Below are positions 13,376 through 25,704 of a DNA stretch of 64,000 bases, in pieces (positions within the stretch are counted from its first letter, which is position 1; the number at the start of each line of letters is the position of its first letter). The stretch comes from Dirofilaria immitis. Lineage: Eukaryota; Nematoda; Chromadorea; Rhabditida; Onchocercidae. Location of the stretch: the NCBI GenBank assembly GCA_024305405.1, contig JAKNDB010000068.1, positions 12,459,501 to 12,523,500 of the forward strand, read 5' to 3'. The notes beneath the pieces were generated by a model. It saw only the letters and a program-made list of their open reading frames with translations. It made no database searches and was not told the origin of the DNA. The position numbers and the translations under genes were made by a program.

Positions 13376-16300
13376 ATGAAATTATTTTATCTCATTGCAA
13401 CATTTTTATTTGTTGCGACATTTTGTCAACAATCGCCGCAATTTATGCAAAATTGCGATAAAGCACCAACATCAGAAGCAAGACGTGCATGCATAGCGGT
13501 AAAATATTAAAATATTTATTAATCTTTTTTAATTTCCAGAAATTTCAAACAATTCCATCTATCTTTTAAAAAATTTTAATGTATTTATTAATTTTTAATT
13601 ATACAAAAATTATAACAATTTTAGTATAATTTGTTAAAAATTACTTATTATTTAATAATCAAATATTTGTTGGTTTCTAAAATTTCATGTGATTTATTTG
13701 TTTTGCAAAGTAATTCTATCCAAACATAAAATGCGGGAAATTGTAATTTTTAAAAACTGAAATTCTTTTCAATTTTGATTTATAATTTTTGAGAAACCAA
13801 AAAATTAGAGTTATTTAGATAATAAACCAATGATATATTTCAGTTACAACTAATGGCTAGTAATTCAAGACGTGAATCGTCAAGAAATCAAATAGTTCCA
13901 CCAATACCACCCCAATTTCTTCAACCAGCTCCGTCGAATCCATATGCAAGAGGTCAAATAGCTAGCCATCCATATGATTGTATGACGATCACCTGTTTAT
14001 GCCCATTCTTTCGAGTTAGTCAATTCAATAAAATACTAAAATTTACATTATTTGTATTTAATTATTGCTTATTGATTCATTTGTTTAAATTCTATCAATT
14101 ATAAACAAATAAATATGAATATGTAAAATACATAAATAAATATATCAAATAAATTAGTAGTTTACTTCTTTAGTAATAACAATCATTTAATTTACATGCT
14201 AAACTTGAAATTTATATATTTTTAAGGGATCAATAGGACCTCAGAATCAATGCATATTACGTGATGGTCAACTTTTGACCATGGCATATCGTAAGGAATA
14301 TAGAATGCTTACCGAAGATGAACGTTTAAGATTTTTCAATGCAATAACAATGCTAAAACGAAGCGGTGAATATGATCGTATGAGCTTAGAGCATCGAATG
14401 GTTAATTTCAAATTTCAATTTTTAAATTCAAATTTTAATATAATTTAGAAATTTAATTATTTGAAATTTATTGCGCACTGTTTTTTATTAAATCAAATTT
14501 AGCGACTATAAGCTTTAAAATTCCAATTTTTAACTAACAAACAATACGAATTTCAATAACTGATATTATATTATTAGCAGATAATGCTCATATTACAGGT
14601 AGGTCAAGGTAGTGGTGCACATTCAGGACCTGGATTTTTACCATGGCATCGTGAATTTTTAAAACGGTACAATTTCGCTTAAAGATTTTTGTTTTTCTCT
14701 CAATATTATTAGAATAAAAAAAATGGATTTATTTTTTGATAAATAGAAGTTTACATTTTAGATTTGAAATTGCGCTTCGTCTAATTGATCCAAAAGTAAC
14801 ATTACCATATTGGGATTGCGTTATGGATAACTATTTGCCGGATCCAAGAGATTCCATTTTGTTTAGTCCATATTTCATAGGTGAAACGGATGGATATGGT
14901 AATGTTGTTACTGGGCCATTTGCATACTGGAGTACAATTGATGGCAGGACAGCTATTATTCGGTATAAATAATTAATAACTTTACTTCAATTATTTATTC
15001 ATTTCTTTTAAATCTAATAGTATTGTTGTAATTAATTCAACACCAATTCTTAGTTAATTAAATAATTAATTATCTTTATTACTTAACAAAATTAAGACAA
15101 CAACTCCTAAAAAAGTTTACTTTTATTTTGTGATCTAAAAAAATTTTATAATAAAAACGAAAAAACTTTGGTAGTTATGCTATTGCTAATTTTATATCTA
15201 AAATTGAAACAAAATTTTTATTTCTAATATTCAAACTTTTAGAGCTCTTGGTGAAAAGGGAAAATTATTTACTGAATTTGATATTGCTGAGATCTTATCA
15301 CAAACATCAATTGAACAAATTATGGCTTATACTGCACCATTGAATGGTATGCTTATAATTTAATTCAAATAATTTTATTAAATTAATAATCTCTCTATCA
15401 TAAATAATTGCTCAAATTTCATTTTATTTTCATGATTTAAATAAATTGTATTTTAATAATTAAATTATTTCTTAAAAATATTTTTGAAAAATTTATAATT
15501 TTCTCAATTTAATCAATAATGCTGAAAATATAGTAATTTTTAAAAACACAATAATTAGAGAACTCTGATAAAATCATATGGATAATAAAGCGTTTTATCA
15601 GCAATTGCCTATAATATATTATTAGATTCTTAATTGAATAATCTAAAACGAATCAAATTTTGGGATTTAATTTAAAAATTAATTTATAGATATTTTATTA
15701 TTTTATATGCATATTGTCGAATTTTGTATTTTGTTTTAATTAAATTTATTGGATAGAAATTTGAAGAATAGAAATATTTGATTTTTTTAATTTGTTTATT
15801 TCCTTTCTTCAGGTTGTCCATATCCACCAGCATTTTCTGCTATTGAATATACACATTCATTTGTTCACCTTTGGATCGGTGGACATATGGAACCACCTGA
15901 ACAGTCATCAAATGACCCCGTCTTTTATGGCCTTCATACATTTGTTGATTTAATTTGGGAAGTATGGAGGCAAAATCGACAATCAGAGTGGGCTCGAGAA
16001 AATGTATTTCTTATCATTTACTACTATGATATATAAATCAGCCTAACTTATTCTACAACAATAATCAAATAGAATGGTAAAAATTTTAAATCAAAAATGA
16101 AACAGAATTAAATTTTATCACTAAATGATATGATTAGAAAGGAATGCTATAACAAAAGAAAATTAAAAAAAGAAATTTCAAAAGTTTGAAAGCGATTTTT
16201 TCATTATTTAATTTATTTTCAAATTGATTAAACTTTAGGTATATTCACAAGATATTGAGCAATGTGCAGATCCACAACATTTCAGTTATGCTGTAATGCG

Positions 16301-19190
16301 ACCATTTAATTTAATTAATCGTGATGGTTAGTTATTTCAATGTATCATTTTTTTTTTTAATTCAAATTTCTTTACAACCATTTTTTCCAATTTTTCATAT
16401 ATTTATTTCTAAAAATAAAAACTTCGAATTTAATTATGCTAGTACAAATAATAATAATGATAATAATAATAATAATGATAATAATAATAGCGATTATGAT
16501 TCTTTACAAGGATTATATAAGTTATTGCGTTGATTATTAGTCGTTTTTAAATTTAAGATTTAATAGAATTAATTTCAAAATTTTGATCTATTAGATTTAA
16601 TGAACAATGAGATACATAATATTAATAATTATAATTTCTTGCTTTTTTAAGCGTTCTCTTTCTTTGATTAATTTTTCTTTTTATCTTAAATTCCATTCTC
16701 CTTCATATTCTTTCATTTTTTTATTTCATTTATATAAATATCAGATCAAAATGTTTTATTTAAATGATTGATTGACATTATTCTCGAAAAAGATTGAATG
16801 ATAATTATTATCCTATTAGATCATCATTATTATTTAACAAATTTTATTCTCGAATTCCGGAAGCTAAATTTCAAATATGACTGGATTTATACAAGAAAAT
16901 GAAATATTACTGATAGAAATAATCATCTTTTATATTCTTCTAACTATTTTCAATTTTCATTCTTTTCGTTCTTAACTTTCGTCTAATTATAATAATAAAA
17001 TTCTTCTGATTCCAAATAACTAATAAATTATGCAAAATACTAACATAAATAAGTTTGATAATGATGAAGTTAACGATATCATCAGTAACATAGGAAATTG
17101 TAATACTAATGAATATTATGATAATATAAATGATGATGGCAGTATTATGATGATAAAGGTCATTATGATACAATGATTAAAATGCTGGATTGTCCAAAAG
17201 TTTTAGGTTTATCAAATTTGTACACTGGTCAAATGTATCGATTTGCTCCACGACCAGGTTGCAGCTTCAATATACCAACTTGTGGATCACCTTATCTTTT
17301 CTGTGATACACGAACGACACCTCATTGTGTATCTAAAATTAAACTTGGTGGTCTTTGTATCGGTTTTGAAGGACTTGATGCATGTTTCAATGGTATATGT
17401 GTAATGGGAAGATGTATACCGGGAGCTACACCAACTGTAAGATTTTAAGAATAACTTGATTTCAATCAATTAAAAAATCAAATATCAAAGATTAAAGATT
17501 TTCTGTAAACGAAGCAATTTTCTTGTTTTGTTTACGAAAAAGAAAAATAAATAATAAATCTAATAAAAGGAAAGAAATGTTAAAAAGGAAAAAATTAATA
17601 TTAAAATAATTATAATAATTATTATTATAGCTATTTGTTTAATATATCATTTCATATATATATAATACTATAATTCTATAAAATATAATTATTTTGCTAT
17701 TATAATTTATACAAGCAAAATTCATTTCGAATAATTAGTTATAATTCAATTTTTATAATAAATTAAACAAATATTTTGATTCTTTGTTATAATAGAAAAA
17801 ACAATAAACAATAAACAATAAACAATAAACAATAAACAGTATTGATAATAATAGTAATATTAATCTATTTTTATTCATAAAAGTATTATTTGTTTTCTTA
17901 ATTCAATTTTTTCTATTCAGAATTTTCCTTTAAATTATTGCCAACAATTTACCATAAACAAATTTGCACTTAAGAAGAAAAAAAAAGATAAACTATCAAT
18001 ATTTATAGCCATTTGTACCACAAACTCGATTATCGGGAAGAGTTCGTGGTGAAATATTTCGACAACATGCTACACGACAATTTAATGATTGCTTCAATAA
18101 AATACCATGCTGTGAACAATGGGCTAAAGAAGGCGATTGTGATAAAAATGAATTTCATATGACAAAATTTTGTGCCGCAGCATGTGGTAAATGTCATCCA
18201 TCTTATAATGTTTCAAATGGTATCAAATTTTTTCAACATTTTACTTTGCACATTTTTAAGTTGTATGAGAAAATAAAAAAAAATGAGTAAACTTTTTTGG
18301 CATAGAAAAACATGAAGTATTTAATGAAAGTCATTTTGATTATATCATTTTAGATATTACCAAAAAGTTTATAATTGATTGATAAAGGAATAGATAAAGG
18401 CTGATAATAATATTTTTATTTTTAAGAATGTAGTGATCGACATATATCATGTAAACAATGGGAAAGTGAAAAACAATGCTTCGGCAGTTCCAGCGATTTT
18501 ATGGCTGAAAATTGTCGCTCTTCATGTCAATTATGTGGAAAGCCGAAAAATATGAATTGTCAAAAGCGCAAAAATGCAAGTTTTTGATTTTTGTAAAATT
18601 AATACTCCGAAATGGATGTTAAATGTTAATTAAATATGCACGTTTAATATATAAAAATCATCCTATTAATTTCCCGAGAATATTGAAAAAAATCAATTCT
18701 TTGATTGATCGCTACATTAATCAAACTTCTACTTTCAATATTAATGAAACATTTGTTATACCAACTATTTCATCATATCTATTTATTTTATGAAAAACTT
18801 TTAAAAGCCAAATCAAAAGAAATACAATTTTTGGTCTTAAAAATTAATTCATATTTTTAATATTTTCACAAAAATTTCTACAATTGTTAATTGCCACAAT
18901 AAAACAAAATATTTGTTAAATTGACAATTAATTATTTTAATTAATATTAAATAAAAGACTATTAATGATAAAAATTAGCGCATAATATAGATTCATTGAT
19001 ATTCACTGATATGTATATTCTTAAAATAAACGAAAAATTGAACTTAAAATTAAGCAAAAATATTAGTTTTTATATAATATCTTGTTAATAGTTAATTGTA
19101 AATTTTTGATAAATTATTTTTACAATTCAAAATAATAAATGTGTTTTTTTAGCCGTTGAAAAAATCGAAGCAATCAAAAGTATCAGGTAA
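13376..19190 (+). CDS. Secreted tyrosinase with two C-terminal ShK domains (copy B)
   Basis: Intact paralogue of the upstream tyrosinase. Twelve exons: 13376-13498, 13844-14014, 14227-14400, 14599-14666, 14762-14962, 15243-15346, 15813-16003, 16239-16326, 17207-17436, 18009-18219, 18427-18579, 19153-19190; the sum is 1752 nt, 583 residues, with all phases agreeing. Signal peptide [19 protein letters not shown], then CDKAPT; copper site A EHRM...[15 protein letters not shown]; copper site B HSFVHLW and [15 protein letters not shown], where the first His of the usual HH pair is Leu. A Cys-rich extension follows (exon 9), then ShK domains [10 protein letters not shown]...CGKC and ECSDRHISC...CQLC. 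The start is preceded by a CCTAG acceptor five bases upstream. Likely role: catechol/phenol oxidase for extracellular cuticle or eggshell hardening (family knowledge). The last exon is short and less certain. Confidence 0.93.
16445..16492. repeat. AAT/GAT simple repeat in tyrosinase B intron 8
   Basis: Mixed AAT and GAT trinucleotides, about 48 bases, inside the intron after exon 8. Simple repeat only. Confidence 0.85.
17801..17838. repeat. AATAAAC heptanucleotide tandem repeat
   Basis: About five copies of the 7-bp unit AATAAAC in tandem in the intron before the ShK exons of tyrosinase B. Minisatellite-like simple repeat. Confidence 0.9.
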
Positions 19191-21107
19191 AAATGATAAA
19201 ATTCAATCGTCAGGTATAAATCACAATCAAACTATTCATAAAAACATTACTTTTATTGAATGATTCTTTCCAATAATAACATTGATAATGATCAATTTAT
19301 CGTTTAGGTTATATTAATATATAATTTATTAATGTTTTAATTATGGTCTCAGAATTCAAAAATATTTGTCATGATAAAGTACGGAAGTCAAACAATTAAA
19401 AGTTTATTTCATAAACTAAACATTCAAGAAGACATATTTTCTTTTTCCTTAAATTATAATTAATATCCATTTTATGCTCATGCTTAATTTTAGAAGATAA
19501 AAATTATATTACTTGAGCACAGTATATTTTTTTATATTATCAATTATCATTTCTAATTACAATTGTATAAAAGAGTTCGTAAATTATATTTTATTTTATC
19601 TTCTCACATATGCTCATCAGTATGCATATATAGCATTGTTAATTTAATTAAGATTTTTTCATATGTCACTTCTACTTACTTCCTTCACTTTTTATTTGAT
19701 TATTTTTATCAATCATTGTTCAGGGTTAAGTATTTGTCGAGATTGTTATGTTATTGTAAATTTATCACCAAATGAAATTCCCTTGTTTCATAGTTTCTTA
19801 TCAAACTTTTAGTATGTTAGTGTTACGTGTTGCATTTTTACAAAATTATGCATAAAATTTATCAAAGTCATAGTTTGTATATTATAACTAAACAAGTCAT
19901 CGTATAATTTTAATCCTAAATTAAGTTCAACTATCAGTATTAAAAAAATGATAAAATCTTGAAAAATATTATAAATCTTATCCTTCCAAATTTTCATCGT
20001 TTTTTTTACTGTTAACAATTGCTTATCAAAAATATGAGGAAATACTTCTAAATAAATATATTTTAATACTAATTGGTATATTAAATAATCCAATATATAA
20101 TATTATTTTTAACGAAATAATTTAATTAAAATTAATTGAAAGGCAAAAAAGATAATTTTAAAAGTTTTCTTTTTGTAAGTTTATAAAATTAGAAATATTC
20201 AACAATTAAATAACAAAAAATTAGCTTATGCTATATACAATTCTTATGTATTATTAATACTTCTTTAAAAATAAAAAAGTTAGCATTATTCTAACTTGTG
20301 CTAATTTGCTTTGCTTTTTTACTTATTGTTAAGTTTTTAAATTATAGTATCACTCGTATCTCGTACATTGAAATTTACTGCCACATATTTTATATGCGAA
20401 AATTATTTGTCCTTGTATGTAACGACATTAAATTCGAGAGTCGTTGTGTTTTTCGATTAATATGTTAAGGAAATGTCATTGAACTATTAAAATAAACAAA
20501 TAAATTACCATATTTAAATCATGATAATTTATTAGATATAATATAAAAAGATAATAATTATCAATTAATGTGTTTTTATTTTAAAAAGGCGCAAACTGAT
20601 ATTATATGATAATAACATAATGGAACAAATTTTAAAATTAATTAGCAAGATAAGGTTCAAATGAAGCGTAAAATACAATGAATTCTTTGTAATTTCATTG
20701 ATTGATGTTTTTCAGATTTTTCAGGTCAACTGATACATGTAAGAATGGTAATGGATTGAAGCCATACTGAAAATTAAACATATTGAAAAGTCATTTTTTT
20801 ATTTTAAATTTAAGTTAAACACATTATTCATCAGTTTCATCAACTATTTTATCATTTTTCATAATCAACGGCTAAAAGCATATCAGAACAATATTCTATT
20901 ATTTATCAGGACCTGATATCCAATCTATTTAATGATATCATAATTTTAAGATATTGCATATTTGGTTTTTTGATTTTCGCTCAAAACCAGAAAATTGCAT
21001 TTTGAATCGTTCCATTTAAAGAAGTCAGAACGATATAGCATTTTTGACAATTTTATTTCCGGCAATTTTTTCAAAAAGTCGCCTCATATTTTCTTTCATT
21101 TCAAAAT
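19191..21107. other. Convergent intergenic region
   Basis: Lies between the 3' end of tyrosinase B (+) and the 3' end of the cysteine-rich gene (-), so it should hold both 3'UTRs. Open frames here have only A/T-biased composition and no recognisable domain. No RNA gene seen. Confidence 0.5.
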
Positions 21108-23491
21108 TTAAGAATAATTAGGCAAATTAATTTTAGACAAAACCTGATCGAAGAGCACATCTGCACAAAAATCTCCTTTACAGCAACATATAAGCTGTTG
21201 AAGAATAGGAAATTTCCGATAGAATAAATTATTTCTCTTACATACCGGTCGTCCATCTTTATATTTTTTACAATGTTGCGATATATGTAATGGATTATCG
21301 ACTATAAATATATAATCTACTTGATTAAGAGCTTTAAAAAAGCAAAGAATTAATAGATTTCATTAATTCATTTTTAATTAAAATGGAAGGAAATCAATTA
21401 CTCATAGTTAGTATGTGCCATCTTTCATCTACTATTATTAAGTAATTAGAATAATTGAAACTATTTAAATTTAATTTCGTCAAGTTTTACGAATTGTCAT
21501 AGTTTAATTTTACACGAAATTTAATCCTATCGATTTTCACTTTAATCATTTTCGCTTCAACTATTGAGTTTTTAACTTTTAAATAATAGCTCATAATACT
21601 AAAAATCAAATTATTAATTTAATGCATTTACCAATTCCAATCATCCTATCATCATCAATTAATATTTTAAAATTGAAAAACTTTAAAAATAAAACTACTC
21701 TCAGAGAAGAAAAAATAGTCGTTATCACCTCTGAAATCAAGTAGATAATTAGCATATTTTTATTATTTCCAACCCATTTTTGTGGTGCAACAAATTTTCC
21801 TGTCTGAAATAAACATTTGAGTAAGCAAAAAAAAGTATAATTTTCGATGTTATAAATTTTTGACGATAAATTATTTATTTCGTTGCAAATAAAAAAGTTT
21901 ATATTTCAAGCATTGATGAACAATTAAGATGTCATTGAAAGTAACGTAATTCATAAAAAAAAAAAAAATAATGAGACGGAGTTATATTGCATATCGTCAT
22001 ATTTTTAATGAAGGAAAAAATAAAAATAATTTAAAACAAAACAAACATGATCATCCATGCAACCCAAAATGAGATGACTATCTGGTAATGCTAGCAAAAC
22101 ACAAGAGCTAACATTATGATTACATGGATGAGTATTTAAATCCATCAAATCTTCACAGGTTGAATTTTCTGGTATCTAAAATTCCTTAGGTAATGTTAGT
22201 TATTCAAAAATGAAATGAATTTATAGTAAATCTAACAAAGAATATTCTGCAAATTATGAAACAATATTATTTTTCATTTCCTATAATATATATTTTAAAT
22301 AAAAATTAATGAAGAAAAAGAAAAAAGAATACAAACCTTACTTCGCCAATTTCCATATTGATGAGCCATAATTTTCATTAAAGGACATAAGAAACCTGGG
22401 AAAGGTGTTCCACCATTATCATAACAAGCTATACTTAATAAATTTTCTGTATTTTGATCTTCAATTTCATTCCCGGGAATTTCTGCCTAAAATTCTATTA
22501 TGCGATGATAATTTATTTAACTTTTAATTTAAATTCAATCAAATTTTAAGAGAGAGAGAGAGAGAGAGATAAGTGATTAAAAAAATTTGAAAAATCAATT
22601 GATAGTATTCTCGATATATTACTTATTATTGTATTCTCGATATATAATTTCTGCATTATCAAATAAATAGTATAAAATCTATCGAGAAAACATTATCTTG
22701 TTTATTAAAAAGCAAAACGATCCAAATTATCAAGAATTTTATCACATATAGGTCAATCAACAAAATTTCGATAGCGGTAGCACTTATAGATAATATCATT
22801 TGCCGATATAGCAAATTTGTAATTTTTTCAACTTATGGAATTTCAAGAAGTAATATCTTGAATTTTTAAGATATAATCAAATTTTAACCTCATTAAATTT
22901 TGGATTGTCATCGATATATGTATTCAATATTTGTCTATCACTTGTGATTTTCAATACTTTCTGAAAACCGAAAATTTTTCATATTATTTCATGGCTGTTA
23001 ACATTTAAAAAGATCGAATTATTACCGGATATTTATAAAGTCCATATTTTGTACGTCGAAGATTAAGTATATTTCGCATCAATAAATTTGTTATGTTTAC
23101 GAAATCCTACAAAAAAATTTATCCAAATTAAAATTCAAAAGATAAATTACTAAAAAGTTTTTAAATTTATAGCGCATTATCTTTTGTATTGAAAAGATAT
23201 GATATGTATGATATATTTCAAGATATTGAATATTTCAAATTCGAAAAATAAAAAAAAGCAATAAATAATCAAAAAAAAAAAATTTGAGGACTAAATTCCA
23301 GCTTTAATAATTATTATAATAATTGATTCATTTAAAATTTTTCTTGCAATTTATTATTTCTATAATATAAAATATATATTAAAATATTATATGTATGATG
23401 AATTAAAACAAATTTTGATATATTACACCATTTTTCCAATAACAATAATTGAAAGAAAGGAAAGCAATACGAATATACCGCATGAAAACAT
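21108..23491 (-). CDS. Secreted cysteine-rich protein, unrecognised nematode family
   Basis: I do not recognise this gene. Exon 1 (23491-23429) encodes MFSCGIFVLLSFLSIIVIGKM, a clear signal peptide. Phase-0 exons follow: 23106-23026, 22960-22889, 22486-22337 (contains ACYDNGGTPFPGFLCP), 22175-22047 (TCEDLMDLNTHPCNHNVSSC, then GCMDDH), 21803-21729 (TGKFVAPQKWVG). A less certain exon ends at 21402 (LIIVDERWHILTM), and the final exon 21331-21108 contains YIFIVDNPLHISQHCKKY, then ICCCKGDFCAD before the stop. There are at least a dozen cysteines; the closing CCKGDFC resembles the CCxxDxCN end of three-finger (Ly6/activin-receptor-like) or nematode ET-type domains, but the rest does not clearly match. 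Probably extracellular; function unknown. The 5' edge of the penultimate exon was not resolved. Confidence 0.68.
22549..22570. repeat. GA dinucleotide repeat
   Basis: A short AG/GA run in the intron between exons 3 and 4 of the cysteine-rich gene. Confidence 0.9.
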
Positions 23492-23895
23492 TTCAATAAT
23501 ATAAACTATCGATATTTGTTCAAATTTTCATCATAAATATAAAATAAAATAAATATCATACATGTAATATGCATAATATTTTAAATAAATTACTACAATA
23601 CTATTTTTTTATTAAAAATTTGAAAAAATTTATTAAAATTTGAAAAGAAAATTCTAAAATTTTTATTCAAATTTCGATAATTTTTTGATAAAGTAATTTT
23701 CTCGGACAACAAATATCAATTAATTTGATTGTGAAATTAATTTTTAATAATCAAATGTATAAATAGCAATTATTGAGAATGTATGAAAAACATACAATCT
23801 TATCATAACTTTTATTATTTACAAAATGAGCTTGCAAAAAAAAGTACAAATGAATTTTTTATTGTTATAAAATGCAACAATTATTTATTATATTC

Positions 23896-25704
23896 TTATT
23901 CAGCCGCAGATTTCGTATTCAGAAATATTTGAATGGATAAGATAAGAATTACAATTATTAATGCAATGATAATCATGCCCTTAATTTCCATATAAAATAT
24001 TCCTGAATCTCTGGATACATTAATCGATGATGTATGCTTATTTACACTGTAAGAATTAAAAATTTTCAATAAATCAAACAAACAAAATTGATTAATCTCA
24101 TTCTTTTAATGAACACAATCATTAATTATTTTTTTTTTTAGTAAACTGTTTGTTTTTCTAGCAGAAATGTAATGTGATATGATAATATATAGTAAAATAT
24201 ATATGGATGATAGCTTTTATGAGTTCCGATTAGTCATATAATCCATACTTATTTTTCATTTTTAATTCTTTTACCTATTATTGAATCTTTAAACTTTATC
24301 TTAAGTAATAATCTAGTTAGAAGTTGAATTAAACTGATAAATCATAACAATATATTTATGTTAAGCGTTTCTTCCATATGAGCATACTATTATGCATACA
24401 TGACCTATCAAATAATCATTGGTACTGGATGATGCTAGTAAACTTACGTCATTACATTTTCTGATGATATTTTAGATGTTTTTGATAAATCTTGTAGTCC
24501 TGTAAATGAAGCAATTACTCTTGAATTTGAACTTGGACTTTGCGATAATTCCGAATCAAGGGAACTTTTAAAGGTTACATATTCTTCCGGTGGTTTTGCA
24601 CTATTACAAACCGCTGATGATGATATATGACCTAAATAACAATATTTTATTTTTATGTCACTAACGATTTATTAATATCGTATATATTTCGCTCCGTTTT
24701 AAAACTAATTTCAGATGGATTATCAGTATCAGTATTATTTAGTAAAACATATTTATAGTACAGTTGTTACATAGTAACAAGCTAGTTGATATATTTATAA
24801 TGAAATGGAAGAATATCATTTATCAATAAATAATTGAATCAAGAAATGAATATTGAATATTAGTTCGCTTTAATTCACTAATTAACCATTACTAATATGT
24901 TGGCTTATAGAAAAATAAAATCGTTATATCTTATTTTTGATTATTCGAATCATCAAATGGAATTATTCGATTAACGGAATGGGCAATATCATACATTTGA
25001 TTTTTATAACAGTATGTTCATTTATATTTGGATCATCGGAACCTTCAAATTCCGTAATCATTAGCAATGAGGTTGACTTTACATCTTTCCAATTATTTAC
25101 TTCCGGTGCTCGTCGCCAAATCAGTAAACAGTAAGCAGTTCCATGAGCAGGTATTATACCGGAGGCATCTGATTCAATCTGGATACATTAAAATATGCCT
25201 TATTTTGTAATGTAGAAACAATATCAATTGTATCGCTGTTATATCATTAAGCTGTAATTTGTGGAATAAAAAAGGTAAGCATTAAAGATTGCCGTAATTG
25301 ATGCTTTCGTTCCACATTTCAATTTATATATGATCGGTCGTCGACTAATATTATACAAAACAAGTCTTACACGAGCCGTATTAGGAATATCAATAACAGG
25401 CAAAAATTTTGTCGAAATTAGCCTAAAGAAATTAATTATATTAAAAATAACGTAATAAATTAAAGTGAAAGATTTAAATTGAAATAATTTTGATGAAAAT
25501 TAGAACACATATATAATTTCTTTTCATTTTGTTTAAATAAATTTAACTTTTGATCTTTGACGCTACTTATTTGGTTCGAATTAGAGTTCCTCATCTATAT
25601 ATAATAATTATTGTAAAAGATGGAACAAAAGAAGAGCCTCGAGAAATTTAAATTTTATATTACCTATCGTATAATAAAGGTTGTCCATCATCTTTTATTT
25701 GCAT
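23896..25704 (-). CDS. Tail-anchored MSP-domain (VAP-like) protein
   Basis: A 217-residue model from five exons: 25704-25664, 25422-25281, 25178-25043, 24631-24448, 24046-23896 (654 nt). The first three give a major-sperm-protein fold domain: the typical N-terminal strand region, VRLVLYNISRRPIIYKLK, then SGIIPAHGTAYCLLIWRRAP and WKDVKSTSLLMITEFEG. A Ser-rich linker follows, then a C-terminal hydrophobic segment (MIIIALIIVILILSIQIF) close to the stop, as in VAP/VPR-type membrane proteins of the ER. Expected role: membrane contact or scaffold protein; sperm expression is also possible for this family. Odd: exon 2 has no GT donor at the position demanded by homology; the joint used is AAT|GCTTACC. 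The start codon is the first Met before the domain; upstream extension cannot be ruled out. Confidence 0.78.

Noticed and set aside
19563..20093. Overlapping hydrophobic open frames on both strands
   Set aside because: Rich in Phe, Ile, Tyr and Leu as expected from random A/T-rich DNA; no conserved motif or splice logic.
25560..25600. tRNA-like box B word GGTTCGAAT
   Set aside because: No box A at the right distance, no acceptor stem pairing and the expected closing CC is absent.
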